From Planctomycetia bacterium (GTDB lineage: Bacteria; Planctomycetota; Planctomycetia; Pirellulales; Thermoguttaceae), in the NCBI GenBank assembly GCA_030539295.1, contig JAUNSJ010000012.1:39190-103189 (forward strand): a DNA stretch of 64,000 nt, given 5' to 3'. The translations under genes and the position numbers were made by a program. The notes under the pieces were generated by a model, which was not told where the DNA came from, did not search any database, and saw only the letters and a list, made by a program, of their open reading frames with translations. Positions 17,600 through 26,959 of the stretch are shown one piece after another; the stretch's first letter is position 1; every line of letters begins with the position of its first letter.

Positions 17600-18751
17600 C
17601 TAAAGTGCTTGAGAATCGCGGCCGTCTTTACTACCCAATGCGCCCCACACGCCATAGGGCGATCTTCCACTGGTAACGGGCGAGGCGTCCAAGTCACCGC
17701 AGTCGATGGTATCGGGTATAAATCGGACAGAGCCATCGGCCAGGGCCGCGTTGGCACCTCCTGAATGATAACTGCTGGCGGTCATAATGGGATTGGAGCC
17801 ATTAAAAGTGGATATAACAGGAGATGTGTTTCGGGAATACTGATCTTCTGTAATACAGGACGGTGCGTTCGGAGGGAGAATTGTATTGAAGCCAGTGGCC
17901 CAAATCAATCCACTTTGGAATGCGCGTCCGCACACTCCCCAAAGGCCGTCGGAGTCATCGCCTTTTGAGCCGGCAAGTCCGGTAAGAGTCTTGTTCGTGC
18001 CCAGACGGTTCATGCATGGACGAGGTGTGCTGGTGGCGGAACTGCCGACACCGGATTTGAAGGCGACGGAGTTTACCGCTTTTTGCGTGTCGGCCCCGTA
18101 TTCGCCACTTCCGATTCCCGTCTCTGACAAAAGAACCGTATTGCTTGTACCGTCAATAATATCTTTCATATTATAATAAGCGTAAGCGCCAGTCAGACAG
18201 TAGAAGAACAGTCCGCGTAAGTATTTCGCGTTTGTAACCTGATTGTCAACATTCCAGATGTCGCCGGCAGAGGCGCGATAATTTATACGGCAGGATTCGT
18301 TTGTATTGTGCGTGGCATTAGGGTCGGAAGGGCACAAATAGGGAGGAACGGTAATATGATAACAAGCGAGGTCCTTGTGCGCGGGCGCAATGCCCGTCAA
18401 CCCGTGCGTGGAAGCAATGATATTATCATAAGCGGGGCCTTGTTCGATATAGGGAAGAATCCAAACGGCCCAGCCTACTTTTCCGTAAATGGAACGTAAA
18501 GTTGTAGAATTTGAGGTGCGATTTGGACTGGCGCCGGCCGGAAAGGCGAGATTATTATCGTGGTAGTTGTGCATACCGAGCGCCAATTGTTTGAGGTTAT
18601 TGGTGCACTGCATGCGTCGTGCGGCTTCGCGAGCGGCCTGGACGGCGGGCAGGAGCAATGCGATTAAAATGCCGATAATCGCAATGACGACGAGGAGTTC
18701 GACGAGTGTGAACCCGAGAACGCGACGGATGGTGGTCCATGTTTGTTTCAT
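17600..18751 (-). CDS. DUF1559 protein with prepilin-type N-terminus (copy B)
   Basis: 383 residues with a prepilin-type start ([19 protein letters not shown], cleavage after Gly), the conserved [21 protein letters not shown] and a C-terminal [17 protein letters not shown]. It is a close paralogue of the protein at 15888; most divergence is in the middle loop. The gene is the first DUF1559 after the FecR/LamG gene (37-base gap), which suggests expression is driven by the ECF sigma factor upstream. Confidence 0.92.
   Translation of the reverse strand: MKQTWTTIRRVLGFTLVELLVVIAIIGILIALLLPAVQAAREAARRMQCTNNLKQLALGMHNYHDNNLAFPAGASPNRTSNSTTLRSIYGKVGWAVWILPYIEQGPAYDNIIASTHGLTGIAPAHKDLACYHITVPPYLCPSDPNATHNTNESCRINYRASAGDIWNVDNQVTNAKYLRGLFFYCLTGAYAYYNMKDIIDGTSNTVLLSETGIGSGEYGADTQKAVNSVAFKSGVGSSATSTPRPCMNRLGTNKTLTGLAGSKGDDSDGLWGVCGRAFQSGLIWATGFNTILPPNAPSCITEDQYSRNTSPVISTFNGSNPIMTASSYHSGGANAALADGSVRFIPDTIDCGDLDASPVTSGRSPYGVWGALGSKDGRDSQAL
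17757..17914 (-). repeat. 158-base identical tract shared by DUF1559 genes (copy B)
   Basis: Second copy of the tract at 16045-16202. It encodes the segment from just before the conserved C-terminal YHSGG motif back to the region around [18 protein letters not shown]. Confidence 0.9.
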
Positions 18752-18788
18752 GGTTGTGTCTCCTTAACTTGAAGGGTTGTTTTTCCTG

Positions 18789-20513
18789 TTACTTGTCTTT
18801 GGAGCCATCAATTATGGTAAAGGTATCAATGGCGCCGGAGAAATAGCGGGAATGGTTCAATTTGGCCCCGGATGCGTTACCGAGCGACCCGCGGCCTATT
18901 GTAAGCGGAAGGGGTGTATCCCACTTCTTACGCGATACAAATTTATTGTCAATAAAGAAGGAAACAGAATTGTTCTGTCCGTTAATGATTATTTTGAGGG
19001 TAAACCAGCCGCCGAGGTCACGAGTGGAAAGGCAACGCTGGGAGGTAATCAGTTCACTCTTACCGGCGCCGTCGGCGACGAAGAGCGCGATTTTTCCAGA
19101 ATTCTGGATCTGCCAGAGGAAGGACCCCGGCTGCTTGGGAAAGTCCTCGCTACTAAAAATGACACACCCTTGTTCGTTCCACGCATCGAGCTTCATGGTG
19201 CTGGTCAGGGTTAAGGTTTCATATTCGCCTGGCAGTTCGAAGAAAGCGGCGGAGTCGCCTGTTTTGAAGTCGATGGCTTCGGTCCCGTGGATAAATCCTT
19301 CTGTCTTCCCGCAACTGCGAATGGTAAGAGGTGAGTCGGCTTCCCGTCCGGGCGCGGAATTTATAATGGTCTCTTTTTGACGATTGGCGGTGTCGAATCG
19401 CACGAGTACATTCGTCGTCGTGTTCTGGAGCGTTTCCGCTTTTTGCTTCTCCTCTTTCTGCCGGGCAACGTAGCTTTTCAGATGGGACTCGAATCGTGAT
19501 GAGTTGTAATAATCTTCCTGAAAATTATTACGGGGCGGACGCATGTTCAAGCCGTCGAATGCGGAACTCATTCCGGCCAGAAGGGTTTCGACGGCGTTCG
19601 ACGTCTTGAACTCAATAGCGCCTTCGATGGTATGGACGTCAATTCCTTTATCACCAACTTCAGCGAAGAAGCGTGTCCCGCGATCGACGACTTCGGCAAA
19701 AGGGGTTGCAAGTGTAAATCCGTGCGTGGACTTGGGAACATGGACACTAGCGCGTCCTCTATTGCAAAAGACCGTAAGTTCATCCCGGATCGACAGGTCG
19801 GCAGGCCCTTCCAGCACGAGTTCGGCCTGATTTTTAAAACGGAGTTTGACCAGTCCGCTGTCGATGGCAATATTACCGGCATTAATAAGCTGTCCGCGTC
19901 GCAACGTAGTTTGGCCTTCGACATATTCGACGTCGATCAGTTCGAGCACTTGAGCCGAGGCAAGCAGTTCCGGCCGCAACTGGGTATTTTTAAGCGAGCT
20001 TGCAATAACGTGCCATACGACCAGGCCGGTGACAATAGCACCGACAATAATCAGGGCCATTCGGGTCATCGGGTGGGTAACAGCGAGTAAGAATCGAGAG
20101 CGTTTTTTTGCGGTCGACGTTTCCCGGCCAACCCCGAAAAGTCGTCGCCAGAACGAAGGTTCCTCCGGATGGTATGTTATGGGGCAGACGATCGGTTTGG
20201 TTTCGCGGTCGGCGTTGAGGGCATGCGTAAAATCGTCGGAGTGGGTGGGAGGAATAATGCGGTCGATAACGGGTTTGCTGGCGGACGTTGTGGCTGGTGC
20301 CGGACTGGAGTCGAGAAGTTCCACGGCGGCGAGCCGGGCACGAAATTTTTCTTCGAGCCAGGCATGAGCGATCAGATTCCGTTTAAGGAACCGGAGCAGT
20401 TGAGGATTCCGCTTGACCTCGTTGAGCAGGAGCGCGGCCTGAGGGTCGGTGAGCGTGCCCTGAATGTACTTATCGACCAGGAGTAGCGGCGAAATACGAT
20501 TCGAATCGCTCAT
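18789..20513 (-). CDS. FecR-domain membrane protein with C-terminal LamG-like domain
   Basis: 574 residues. The N-terminus (about 1-65, VDKYIQGTLTDPQAALLLNE) is the short helical region that in this family contacts the sigma factor. A single TM lies at about 151-170 (MALIIVGAIVTGLVVWHVIA). A FecR domain follows (about 200-310: AELVLEGPADLSI, TPFAEVVDRGTRFFAEV, IEGAIEF), and a LamG/concanavalin-like domain closes the chain (about 420-570). The start overlaps the stop of the ECF sigma gene by 4 bases. It probably acts as anti-sigma factor and outside-to-inside signal transducer, with LamG sensing a carbohydrate. This is a planctomycete-typical arrangement. Confidence 0.88.
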   Translation of the reverse strand: MSDSNRISPLLLVDKYIQGTLTDPQAALLLNEVKRNPQLLRFLKRNLIAHAWLEEKFRARLAAVELLDSSPAPATTSASKPVIDRIIPPTHSDDFTHALNADRETKPIVCPITYHPEEPSFWRRLFGVGRETSTAKKRSRFLLAVTHPMTRMALIIVGAIVTGLVVWHVIASSLKNTQLRPELLASAQVLELIDVEYVEGQTTLRRGQLINAGNIAIDSGLVKLRFKNQAELVLEGPADLSIRDELTVFCNRGRASVHVPKSTHGFTLATPFAEVVDRGTRFFAEVGDKGIDVHTIEGAIEFKTSNAVETLLAGMSSAFDGLNMRPPRNNFQEDYYNSSRFESHLKSYVARQKEEKQKAETLQNTTTNVLVRFDTANRQKETIINSAPGREADSPLTIRSCGKTEGFIHGTEAIDFKTGDSAAFFELPGEYETLTLTSTMKLDAWNEQGCVIFSSEDFPKQPGSFLWQIQNSGKIALFVADGAGKSELITSQRCLSTRDLGGWFTLKIIINGQNNSVSFFIDNKFVSRKKWDTPLPLTIGRGSLGNASGAKLNHSRYFSGAIDTFTIIDGSKDK

Positions 20514-21076
20514 GATTTAATCTCCAGCTTGAGCATGGTTTCGACGCACTCTTCCAAAAAGGCGCGAATACGTGATACTTGCTGGTAGACGGCGTTGGGT
20601 GACTTTCCGAGCATTTTTATAACTTCGGTGTATCCCTTGTCCGAGAGGTAGACGGCTTCAATGATTGCCCGCTGATCCTCTGGCAGTTTGGCGAGACAGC
20701 CTTCGAGAATGGCGAGTTTGTCGTCGAGCTGGTCGTAGGTGCCGCGGAAATTTGTGCCATCGTCGGGCGAGAGCTTGAGGAACTCGGCCAGTTCGCGCAG
20801 GTGCTCCGGCTGGTTGCGGAGGTAGACCTTCCAGGCTCGGTGTGCCATTTTTTCAGTTATGGAGCGGAGGAGAGCCTCAATTTTGGCTTCATCGAAGTCC
20901 CAAGTTTCCGCCTTTTCCGCGAAACAGACGTAGGCGTCGTGGGTTATGTCTTCGACGAGCGATTTCGACGGGGCATGCTCAAACGCGACCGCACGTACAA
21001 ACCCGAAATATTTCATAAACATTTCGCCTGCTTCTTCTCGCGTCAGTTTTCGTGTTGGATTCGCTGATTGGGCCAT
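20510..21076 (-). CDS. ECF-family RNA polymerase sigma factor
   Basis: 188 residues. Region 2 covers about 20-85 (FVRAVAFEHAPSKSLVEDITHDAYVCFAEKA, shown in part, is the region 2.2-type helix pair). Region 4 covers about 120-180 (LPEDQRAIIEAVYLSDKGYTEV, then a helix-turn-helix with KSPNAVYQQVSRIRAFLEEC). It belongs to the planctomycete sigma-70 group linked to FecR/LamG proteins. It is the first gene of the minus-strand run reaching at least to 15888, and likely controls that run and distant targets under its FecR partner. Confidence 0.92.
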   Translation of the reverse strand: MAQSANPTRKLTREEAGEMFMKYFGFVRAVAFEHAPSKSLVEDITHDAYVCFAEKAETWDFDEAKIEALLRSITEKMAHRAWKVYLRNQPEHLRELAEFLKLSPDDGTNFRGTYDQLDDKLAILEGCLAKLPEDQRAIIEAVYLSDKGYTEVIKMLGKSPNAVYQQVSRIRAFLEECVETMLKLEIKS

Positions 21077-21366
21077 GACTTGTCTCGTTCTGGTCTAAGG
21101 ACATATTGGGTGCCTTAAAGGAACACCTGTTCGAAGTGCCTTATAAGAGGTAATCATTTTCAATATATCAATCTTACGCGAAAAAATAAAAATTTCCGAA
21201 AAAAGAGGAAAAAGAAGAAAAAAAGTTCAAAAAAGCCCAAAAGAAACTTGCCAGAAATGCGGATATAAGATAAAATCAAGGGTAAGAGATACATGTTGCG
21301 GTTCAGGTTACGGGAATATTTACATGCAACATATATCACGATATCGCACATTTAAGGAGTCGACGC

Positions 21367-24300
21367 ATGGGATTTGAAGGGTTCTGGCACTGGGGGGTTA
21401 GCCGGAGAGCGCGAGGTGTGTCCAGGAGGGACGCGAGCCAGGTAAAGTTACAACCCGTTACGAAGCGTGGACTTGCGTTTGAAACACTGGAAAACCGGTG
21501 CCTCCTGTCGGCAACGGCGGATCTTGATATTACGAATTTAAACTCTTTACCGGGTAGTAATAACGTCATTTATCTTGATTTTGACGGGCACACGACTTTA
21601 GGGACGGAATGGAATAGGACTTATTCGGATGGGGAGGAGATTACAACTCCTCGCTACGCTCTGGATGGCAATACGACAAAGACGTACTTTGACGATGTGG
21701 AAAAGGCGGCCATTTACGAAATCTGGCAGCGGGTCAGTGAAGATTACGCTCCATTTAATGTCAATGTAACGACCGTTGAACCGGCGGCGGAGGTTTTTAC
21801 GGCCGGGCGGGCCATTCGAATCTGTGTAGGCGGGTCGAACAAATCCGTGCCGGATCAATCAGGGGCCGGAGTGGGTTATGTCGGCTCCTTCTCGTGGGAG
21901 AATGACACGCCGTGCTTTGTGTTCTCGGATGACTGCCTTTCCGTAAAATACACGGCGGAGACGATAACCCATGAGGCAGGGCACACTCTTGGAATCGATA
22001 AGCACGATGGTATCACTACCACAGCTGGCAGGTATGAATATTATAGCGGGGCAAACGGCTGGGCACCGATTATGGGGACGGCTGGGGACAGTATTCCGCT
22101 TTCCCAATGGAGTAAGGGAGAGTATGCCGGTGCGACGGACACGAAAACGGACGACCTTGCTGTGCTGGAAGAGACGTTTCGCGTTCAGGGGGGGTACGAG
22201 TCGGGCTATCGCGTTGTGGCTTCGGCGAGTGACTTTACCGAGGCGACCTCATTGGACATAACCGCCGGCCAAGGCATGGCTTCGAGTATCATTTTAACGA
22301 GCGATTCGGTTGATTACTACGCGTTTTCGAACGATGGGCGTGCGTTAGACTTCTGGGTCGGCGGGGTGGTCGGAATAACGAACCTCGACGCTCTGGTGAC
22401 AATCTACAGCCAAAGCGATACGGCCACTGCTCTTAGCGTCTATGACCCGCAAGATACGCTGTATACAGAATTTACCTTTTCCGAAACAGGCGACTTTTAT
22501 CTGACCGTTGAAGGAACGGGGAAAACGGTCGATGGCCTGGTATGGTGGACCGACTACGGCAGTATTGGCACGTACGATATTTTTGTGGGAACGCCGGACG
22601 TATTGACCGTAACAACGACGGAGGACGCCATTGGCAGCGCCGGGCTTTCGCTGCGAGAAGCGGTGGTCCTCGCCAAGGAGAGAACGCAAATTGTCTTCGA
22701 TTCCACGCTCGCCGGACAAACCATTACGGTCATACGGGCTTTTGACCTCGATAAGTCGGTATGGATCGACGGCTCCTCCATTTATAATAGCGAGACCGAC
22801 ACGCCGGGCATGACGATCTGTCTGGACGGGCGCTATTCGGGACGACTGTTGAATCTGCATGAAAATGCCAATGTAACGCTGACCAAACTGACTCTGGAGA
22901 ATGGTTATCTGACAAGTGACGTGGGATATACGGATTTTTACGAACGAGAAAGTAATACGATCTGGACGCTCGGCGGCGGTAGTGGTGGAGCCATTTTTGT
23001 TTTCAAGAGTCATTTGCAACTCGATGATTGTCTGATACAGGAGTGCTACACAAGTTCCAATGGCGGCGCGATTGTTAATCAGTACGGCAACGTAGAAATC
23101 AACGGCGGAATGATTCGTAACTGCACAAGCGCCTCGAGTGCTGGCGCGATTTACAATAACCAAGGGATTCTTAACCTCAAAGGTCTGACCATAACACAAT
23201 GCGAAGCGGGAGCGAATGGCGGTGGCATAAATAATTTGGAGGGCGAGGTCGCGCTGACAAATTGTGTTCTTTCGGACAACACGGCAGATACGAAAGGTGG
23301 AGGTTATTCTGGGGGCGCGATTTTTTTGGAAAGGGGTAAGTTAACCATAGACCAGTCGCGTTTTTTGGGGAACAGTGCCTATTCTGGAGGCGCGATTGGT
23401 GTACCCGAGGGGACTCTTGAGGTACGGAACTCCGCCTTTTGGAATAACACAAGTAGGAATACAGGTGGGGCCATAACGGCGTATTCGGCGGACAAAGACT
23501 CTGTTCTGACGCTGATAAACGTAACCATCGCGGGCAATATTTCGGAGTATGGAGGCGGACTCTGTCTGGGTACCAAAACCGAATTAACTTTGGTGAACTC
23601 GATTTTAACGGAGAATCATTCGACCCATTCCTCAAACTATGACAATCTCTACGACAATCAAGTCGAGGGGAGTATTCGGTTAAACAATCTCATCGGCGAC
23701 GAGGCGGGGTTTGTTTGCGGACCGGTTTTCGGCACCGATGGCTTGCTCACGAATGCGGACGAGATAGATTTGCATCTGACGGAGACGTCGCCTGCCTGTG
23801 ACGCGGGGAATAATGGGTATGTGACGACGGAATATGATCTGGACGGCAATGCCCGAATCGCGGCGAAGGGCACGGGTGAGGAAGGCACGGTTGATCTCGG
23901 TGCGTGGGAATATACGCCGAATACAGAGCCGGAAAAATCGGCGGAACCGCTTGCCTTCTGCCTTAGTACAGACCGGATTCTGTTCAGTAACGAGCAGATT
24001 ATCAAGATTCGCTTAACGGCGAGTTTCTTCGAGCCGACGGAAATTCTGTTCTGGCGTATCTATTGGGGCGAAAGTAATCAAACGGGGGAAGAAATCGTCG
24101 ATCAGAAAAATATTTGCAGTAATGATTTTTACGCTACACATTATTATCTGAATACGACCCCGCAATGGTTTAGTATACGTGTCGAAATCGTGGACCAGAA
24201 TTACCAGGGGTTCGAATGGCTGTATTATGTGGGGAGTCTTTATCTTACGGGCGCAAAAAATCTTGCTCTTGCCGCGGCGGCGCTGCCGGAGTCATGTGCG

Positions 24301-24639
24301 GGGGGGACTGACTTGGCTACGAACGTGATGCAGTCCGAGGCGAGGCAGACGGTATTCGAGACGCTGCCGGTTACGGCTCTGGATGCGTCGATAGACGAAC
24401 TTGGCGGAGAAATTGCCGTAGAGCGAACGTCGTCAGCGTCGCTGCCCGTGGCGGTCCGGGGCATGACGTCGGAGGCGGAGGAAACCCGAACGATGGGTTT
24501 TCGTCATGCCTTGCGAAGTTTCTATGCCGATTACTGCCAAAAGCGGGACGCGAAACGACCGTTGTGGGGCGACTGGTGGGCGTTGACCGCCAGCGAGGCC
24601 TATGACGAACCGATTCGTATTGACCTTGGCGTGGAATAA
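21367..24639 (+). CDS. Giant secreted protein: LEPR-XLL-type N-terminus, metzincin-type peptidase, beta-helix
   Basis: 1090 residues from ATG 21367, preceded by AAGGAG. FETLENRCLLSA (38-49) is the LEPR-XLL-type motif found at the start of very large planctomycete surface proteins. The next 230 residues hold HEAGHTLGIDKH (202-213), an intact HExxHxxGxxH zinc motif of metzincin peptidases. A pre-peptidase C-like region is followed by a right-handed parallel beta-helix (about 420-860) with repeated GGAI units, then a domain resembling choice-of-anchor Q (LDGNARIAAKGTGEEGTVDLGAWE, shown in part here as its first 20: LDGNARIAAKGTGEEGTVDL). The last 230 residues are unassigned. Probably an extracellular protease with a carbohydrate- or matrix-binding helix. 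Confidence 0.8.
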   Translation: MGFEGFWHWGVSRRARGVSRRDASQVKLQPVTKRGLAFETLENRCLLSATADLDITNLNSLPGSNNVIYLDFDGHTTLGTEWNRTYSDGEEITTPRYALDGNTTKTYFDDVEKAAIYEIWQRVSEDYAPFNVNVTTVEPAAEVFTAGRAIRICVGGSNKSVPDQSGAGVGYVGSFSWENDTPCFVFSDDCLSVKYTAETITHEAGHTLGIDKHDGITTTAGRYEYYSGANGWAPIMGTAGDSIPLSQWSKGEYAGATDTKTDDLAVLEETFRVQGGYESGYRVVASASDFTEATSLDITAGQGMASSIILTSDSVDYYAFSNDGRALDFWVGGVVGITNLDALVTIYSQSDTATALSVYDPQDTLYTEFTFSETGDFYLTVEGTGKTVDGLVWWTDYGSIGTYDIFVGTPDVLTVTTTEDAIGSAGLSLREAVVLAKERTQIVFDSTLAGQTITVIRAFDLDKSVWIDGSSIYNSETDTPGMTICLDGRYSGRLLNLHENANVTLTKLTLENGYLTSDVGYTDFYERESNTIWTLGGGSGGAIFVFKSHLQLDDCLIQECYTSSNGGAIVNQYGNVEINGGMIRNCTSASSAGAIYNNQGILNLKGLTITQCEAGANGGGINNLEGEVALTNCVLSDNTADTKGGGYSGGAIFLERGKLTIDQSRFLGNSAYSGGAIGVPEGTLEVRNSAFWNNTSRNTGGAITAYSADKDSVLTLINVTIAGNISEYGGGLCLGTKTELTLVNSILTENHSTHSSNYDNLYDNQVEGSIRLNNLIGDEAGFVCGPVFGTDGLLTNADEIDLHLTETSPACDAGNNGYVTTEYDLDGNARIAAKGTGEEGTVDLGAWEYTPNTEPEKSAEPLAFCLSTDRILFSNEQIIKIRLTASFFEPTEILFWRIYWGESNQTGEEIVDQKNICSNDFYATHYYLNTTPQWFSIRVEIVDQNYQGFEWLYYVGSLYLTGAKNLALAAAALPESCAGGTDLATNVMQSEARQTVFETLPVTALDASIDELGGEIAVERTSSASLPVAVRGMTSEAEETRTMGFRHALRSFYADYCQKRDAKRPLWGDWWALTASEAYDEPIRIDLGVE

Positions 24640-24693
24640 GTCACTTTGAGCGACCGAGTCAGGAAGAATTTCCCTTAAGAAAGCCGGTATATT

Positions 24694-25899
24694 ATGGAAC
24701 GATGGATTAGTCTGGGCGGTCTTTTTATTATATTGGCACTTGCCTGGTGTTGCTCAAGTCACCGGAATCGGATGGACTGGCGACTGATTTTTTCCGGATT
24801 GCTGTTGCAATGGGGACTCGGTCTCTTTCTGTTAAAGACGAATCTGGGTCAAACGATTTTCGGCTGGGCGAACGGGTTCTTTACAAAAGTCATTCAGTTT
24901 TCGAACGAAGGGGCAAGTTTTCTTTTTAGCGAGGAATTGGTGAAAACGTCTGTGGCGTTTACCATGTTGCCGACCATTGTGTTCGTTTCGACACTGTCGG
25001 CCCTGCTCTTTTATCTTGGCATTATGCAGTGGCTGGTGCGTTGCATGGCGTGGGTCATGATACGCGTTATGAATGTTTCCGGGTTGGAGTCACTGGCGGC
25101 AGCGGCGAACGTCTATCTTGGTATGACCGAGGCACCGCTTTTAATACGACCGTATCTGGGTACGGCAACGCGAAGTGAGCTTTTGTCGGTAATGAGCGTG
25201 GGTATGGCAACGATCGCCGGTGGTGTCATGGCGATCTATGTGAGTATGGGTGCGCAGGCGGGGCATTTATTAACGGGTTCGCTCATGGCCGCGCCGGCCG
25301 CGCTGGTTCTGGCGAAAATTCTCCTGCCGGAGACGGCAGAGCCGCAGACGCGAGGCCGCGTTACGGTCAATCCTCCGCAAACGGCGTATAATCTGCTGGA
25401 CGCGGGATGTCGGGGCGCGACAGACGGGCTTATGCTGGCTCTGAATGTAGGCGTTATGCTTTTGGCAACGATAAGCGTCATTGCCATGCTGAACTGGTTT
25501 CTTACGCTGGTGCCGGAATTAGGCGGCTCGCCTGTAACGTTGCAGCGTATTCTTGGCTGGTTCTTTTGCCCGTTGGCGTGGTTGATTGGTGTGCCTTCTT
25601 GCGATATTTTTACTGTTGGTGGATTATTAGGTCAGAAAATTGTTTTAAACGAATTTATTTCTTATATTGATCTGATTTCTATGTATAAATCGGGACTGAT
25701 TTCGCCCCGGTCGTTTGTTTTATCGCAGTATGCGTTGTGCGGATTTGCCAATATTGGCTCGTTGGCGATCTTGTTAGGAGGGCTTGGTCAGCTGATCCCG
25801 GAACGTCGGGAAGACTTGGCGGGTCTGGTGCTTAAGGCCTTAATAGCGGGAACGTTAGCGAGTTTGATGAGTGCGTGCGTGGCGGGTGTGCTGATCTGA
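24694..25899 (+). CDS. Concentrative nucleoside transporter (CNT/NupC family)
   Basis: 401 residues with about ten hydrophobic segments. The family hallmarks are present: GWANGFFTKVIQFSNEGASF near the start, a SALLFYLGIMQWLVR helix, GMTEAPLLIRPYL (the nucleoside-binding region containing the conserved Glu-Ala-Pro), and C-terminal ALCGFANIGSLAILLGGLGQL. It should import nucleosides with Na+ or H+. It follows the giant secreted protein gene by 54 bases on the same strand, but a functional link is not obvious. The ribosome site is weak. Confidence 0.92.
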   Translation: MERWISLGGLFIILALAWCCSSHRNRMDWRLIFSGLLLQWGLGLFLLKTNLGQTIFGWANGFFTKVIQFSNEGASFLFSEELVKTSVAFTMLPTIVFVSTLSALLFYLGIMQWLVRCMAWVMIRVMNVSGLESLAAAANVYLGMTEAPLLIRPYLGTATRSELLSVMSVGMATIAGGVMAIYVSMGAQAGHLLTGSLMAAPAALVLAKILLPETAEPQTRGRVTVNPPQTAYNLLDAGCRGATDGLMLALNVGVMLLATISVIAMLNWFLTLVPELGGSPVTLQRILGWFFCPLAWLIGVPSCDIFTVGGLLGQKIVLNEFISYIDLISMYKSGLISPRSFVLSQYALCGFANIGSLAILLGGLGQLIPERREDLAGLVLKALIAGTLASLMSACVAGVLI

Positions 25900-26382
25900 C
25901 CGGAGAAGCGGGTCGGGGTGATAAAAAACGGATAAAAAAGAGGAAAAAAGGGCGTATAAAGGTTAGGGGGTACTGTAACAAATCGCGTAAATCGCTAAAA
26001 TAGTATCGATAAGGATGGTTTTATTCTATCGTTGGAACGGAGCGAGTCTTGGTTCCAACCCGTCGCAGAGCAAGACTTACGGGGCAAGAGCCGTAGCGAG
26101 GGAGCTGGGATGGGTCGATAGGAAACAGGGGAAGCCGTCGTTGAGAGATCAGGGGCCGATTCTTTTGTCACCATTGCGTAGTAGTAATGTTTAACGCTTT
26201 GGGTCGTAAGACTTTAAAGCATGTTTACCGGGGATTTTGTTCGATTGACTGTTCGTTTGAGTGTGCCAGATTTTGGAAACGAGGAAAAAAATTTCAAAAA
26301 GGGGCGTGTTTAATGCGAAATGTTGACGGGCAGAATTCACACGAGTCACCATTTTCAGAATTGCCACGAAGGTATTTTAACA
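25900..26382. other. Intergenic region with a possible structured RNA
   Basis: About 480 bases upstream of the hydrogenase operon with no supported gene. Between 26025 and 26120 several complementary pairs nest: CTATCG with CGATAG on the outside, TTGGAAC with GTTCCAA and CCCGT with ACGGG inside, and AGTCTTG with CAAGACT as an alternative pairing. The sequence matches no RNA family I recognise. It could be a leader RNA, a riboswitch-like element or a decayed mobile element. Confidence 0.35.
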
Positions 26383-26868
26383 ATGAGCACAGCAGTATCC
26401 ATTACCGAGGGGGTATGCGGAGTTTTGGACAAATATCCAAATGCGGGTCGCGACTCACTCATCCCCATTCTTCAGGACATTCAGGAAGAGCAAGGTTTTC
26501 TCTCGCGAGAAGCCGTCGTAGAGGTCGGAAAGTATCTTAATCTGCCCACGAGCAAGATTTACGGCGTAGCGACCTTTTACAACCAGTTCCGCTTTACGCC
26601 GCAGGGGCGCTATCACATTCAGATATGTCGGGGAACCGCATGCCATGTTAAAGGTTCGGCCGCAGTGCTCGAATCGCTTAAGCGGGAGTTAAAGGTCAAT
26701 CCGGGTGAAACCACCTCCGATGGTCTTTTCAGTCTCGAAATTGTAGCCTGTATTGGTGCCTGTGGATTGGCGCCGGTTATGAATGTCAGTGGGAATTTCC
26801 ATGCGAAACTATCCACACAGGCGATACCGGGTATTATCAAGCAATATCGAAAAGCGGCCGCCGAATAA
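26383..26868 (+). CDS. hydC: [FeFe]-hydrogenase/NADH dehydrogenase small subunit, NuoE/HydC type
   Basis: 161 residues from ATG 26383 (GAAGG upstream). A thioredoxin-like [2Fe-2S] subunit: the cysteines are in ICRGTACHVKG and VACIGACGLAP. LIPILQDIQEEQGFLSREA and GVATFYNQFRFTP are the conserved NuoE N-terminal helices. It is the first of three genes in NuoE-NuoF-hydrogenase order, as in trimeric bifurcating (HydABC/HndACD) hydrogenases. It passes electrons between NADH/flavin subunit and the Fe-S chain in the cytoplasm. Confidence 0.93.
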   Translation: MSTAVSITEGVCGVLDKYPNAGRDSLIPILQDIQEEQGFLSREAVVEVGKYLNLPTSKIYGVATFYNQFRFTPQGRYHIQICRGTACHVKGSAAVLESLKRELKVNPGETTSDGLFSLEIVACIGACGLAPVMNVSGNFHAKLSTQAIPGIIKQYRKAAAE

Positions 26869-26959
26869 GGCCTGGTTACTGGCGGGTCGTGAGAGTCGCG
26901 CAGTCGTACCGATTGTCGGCTTAATGGACTCTGTCCGGTACCAAGAAAGGAAATAAAAC

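Noticed and set aside
22345..23199. 284-codon antisense frame under the giant secreted protein
   Set aside because: Shadow of a repeat-rich sense gene; no recognisable domain.
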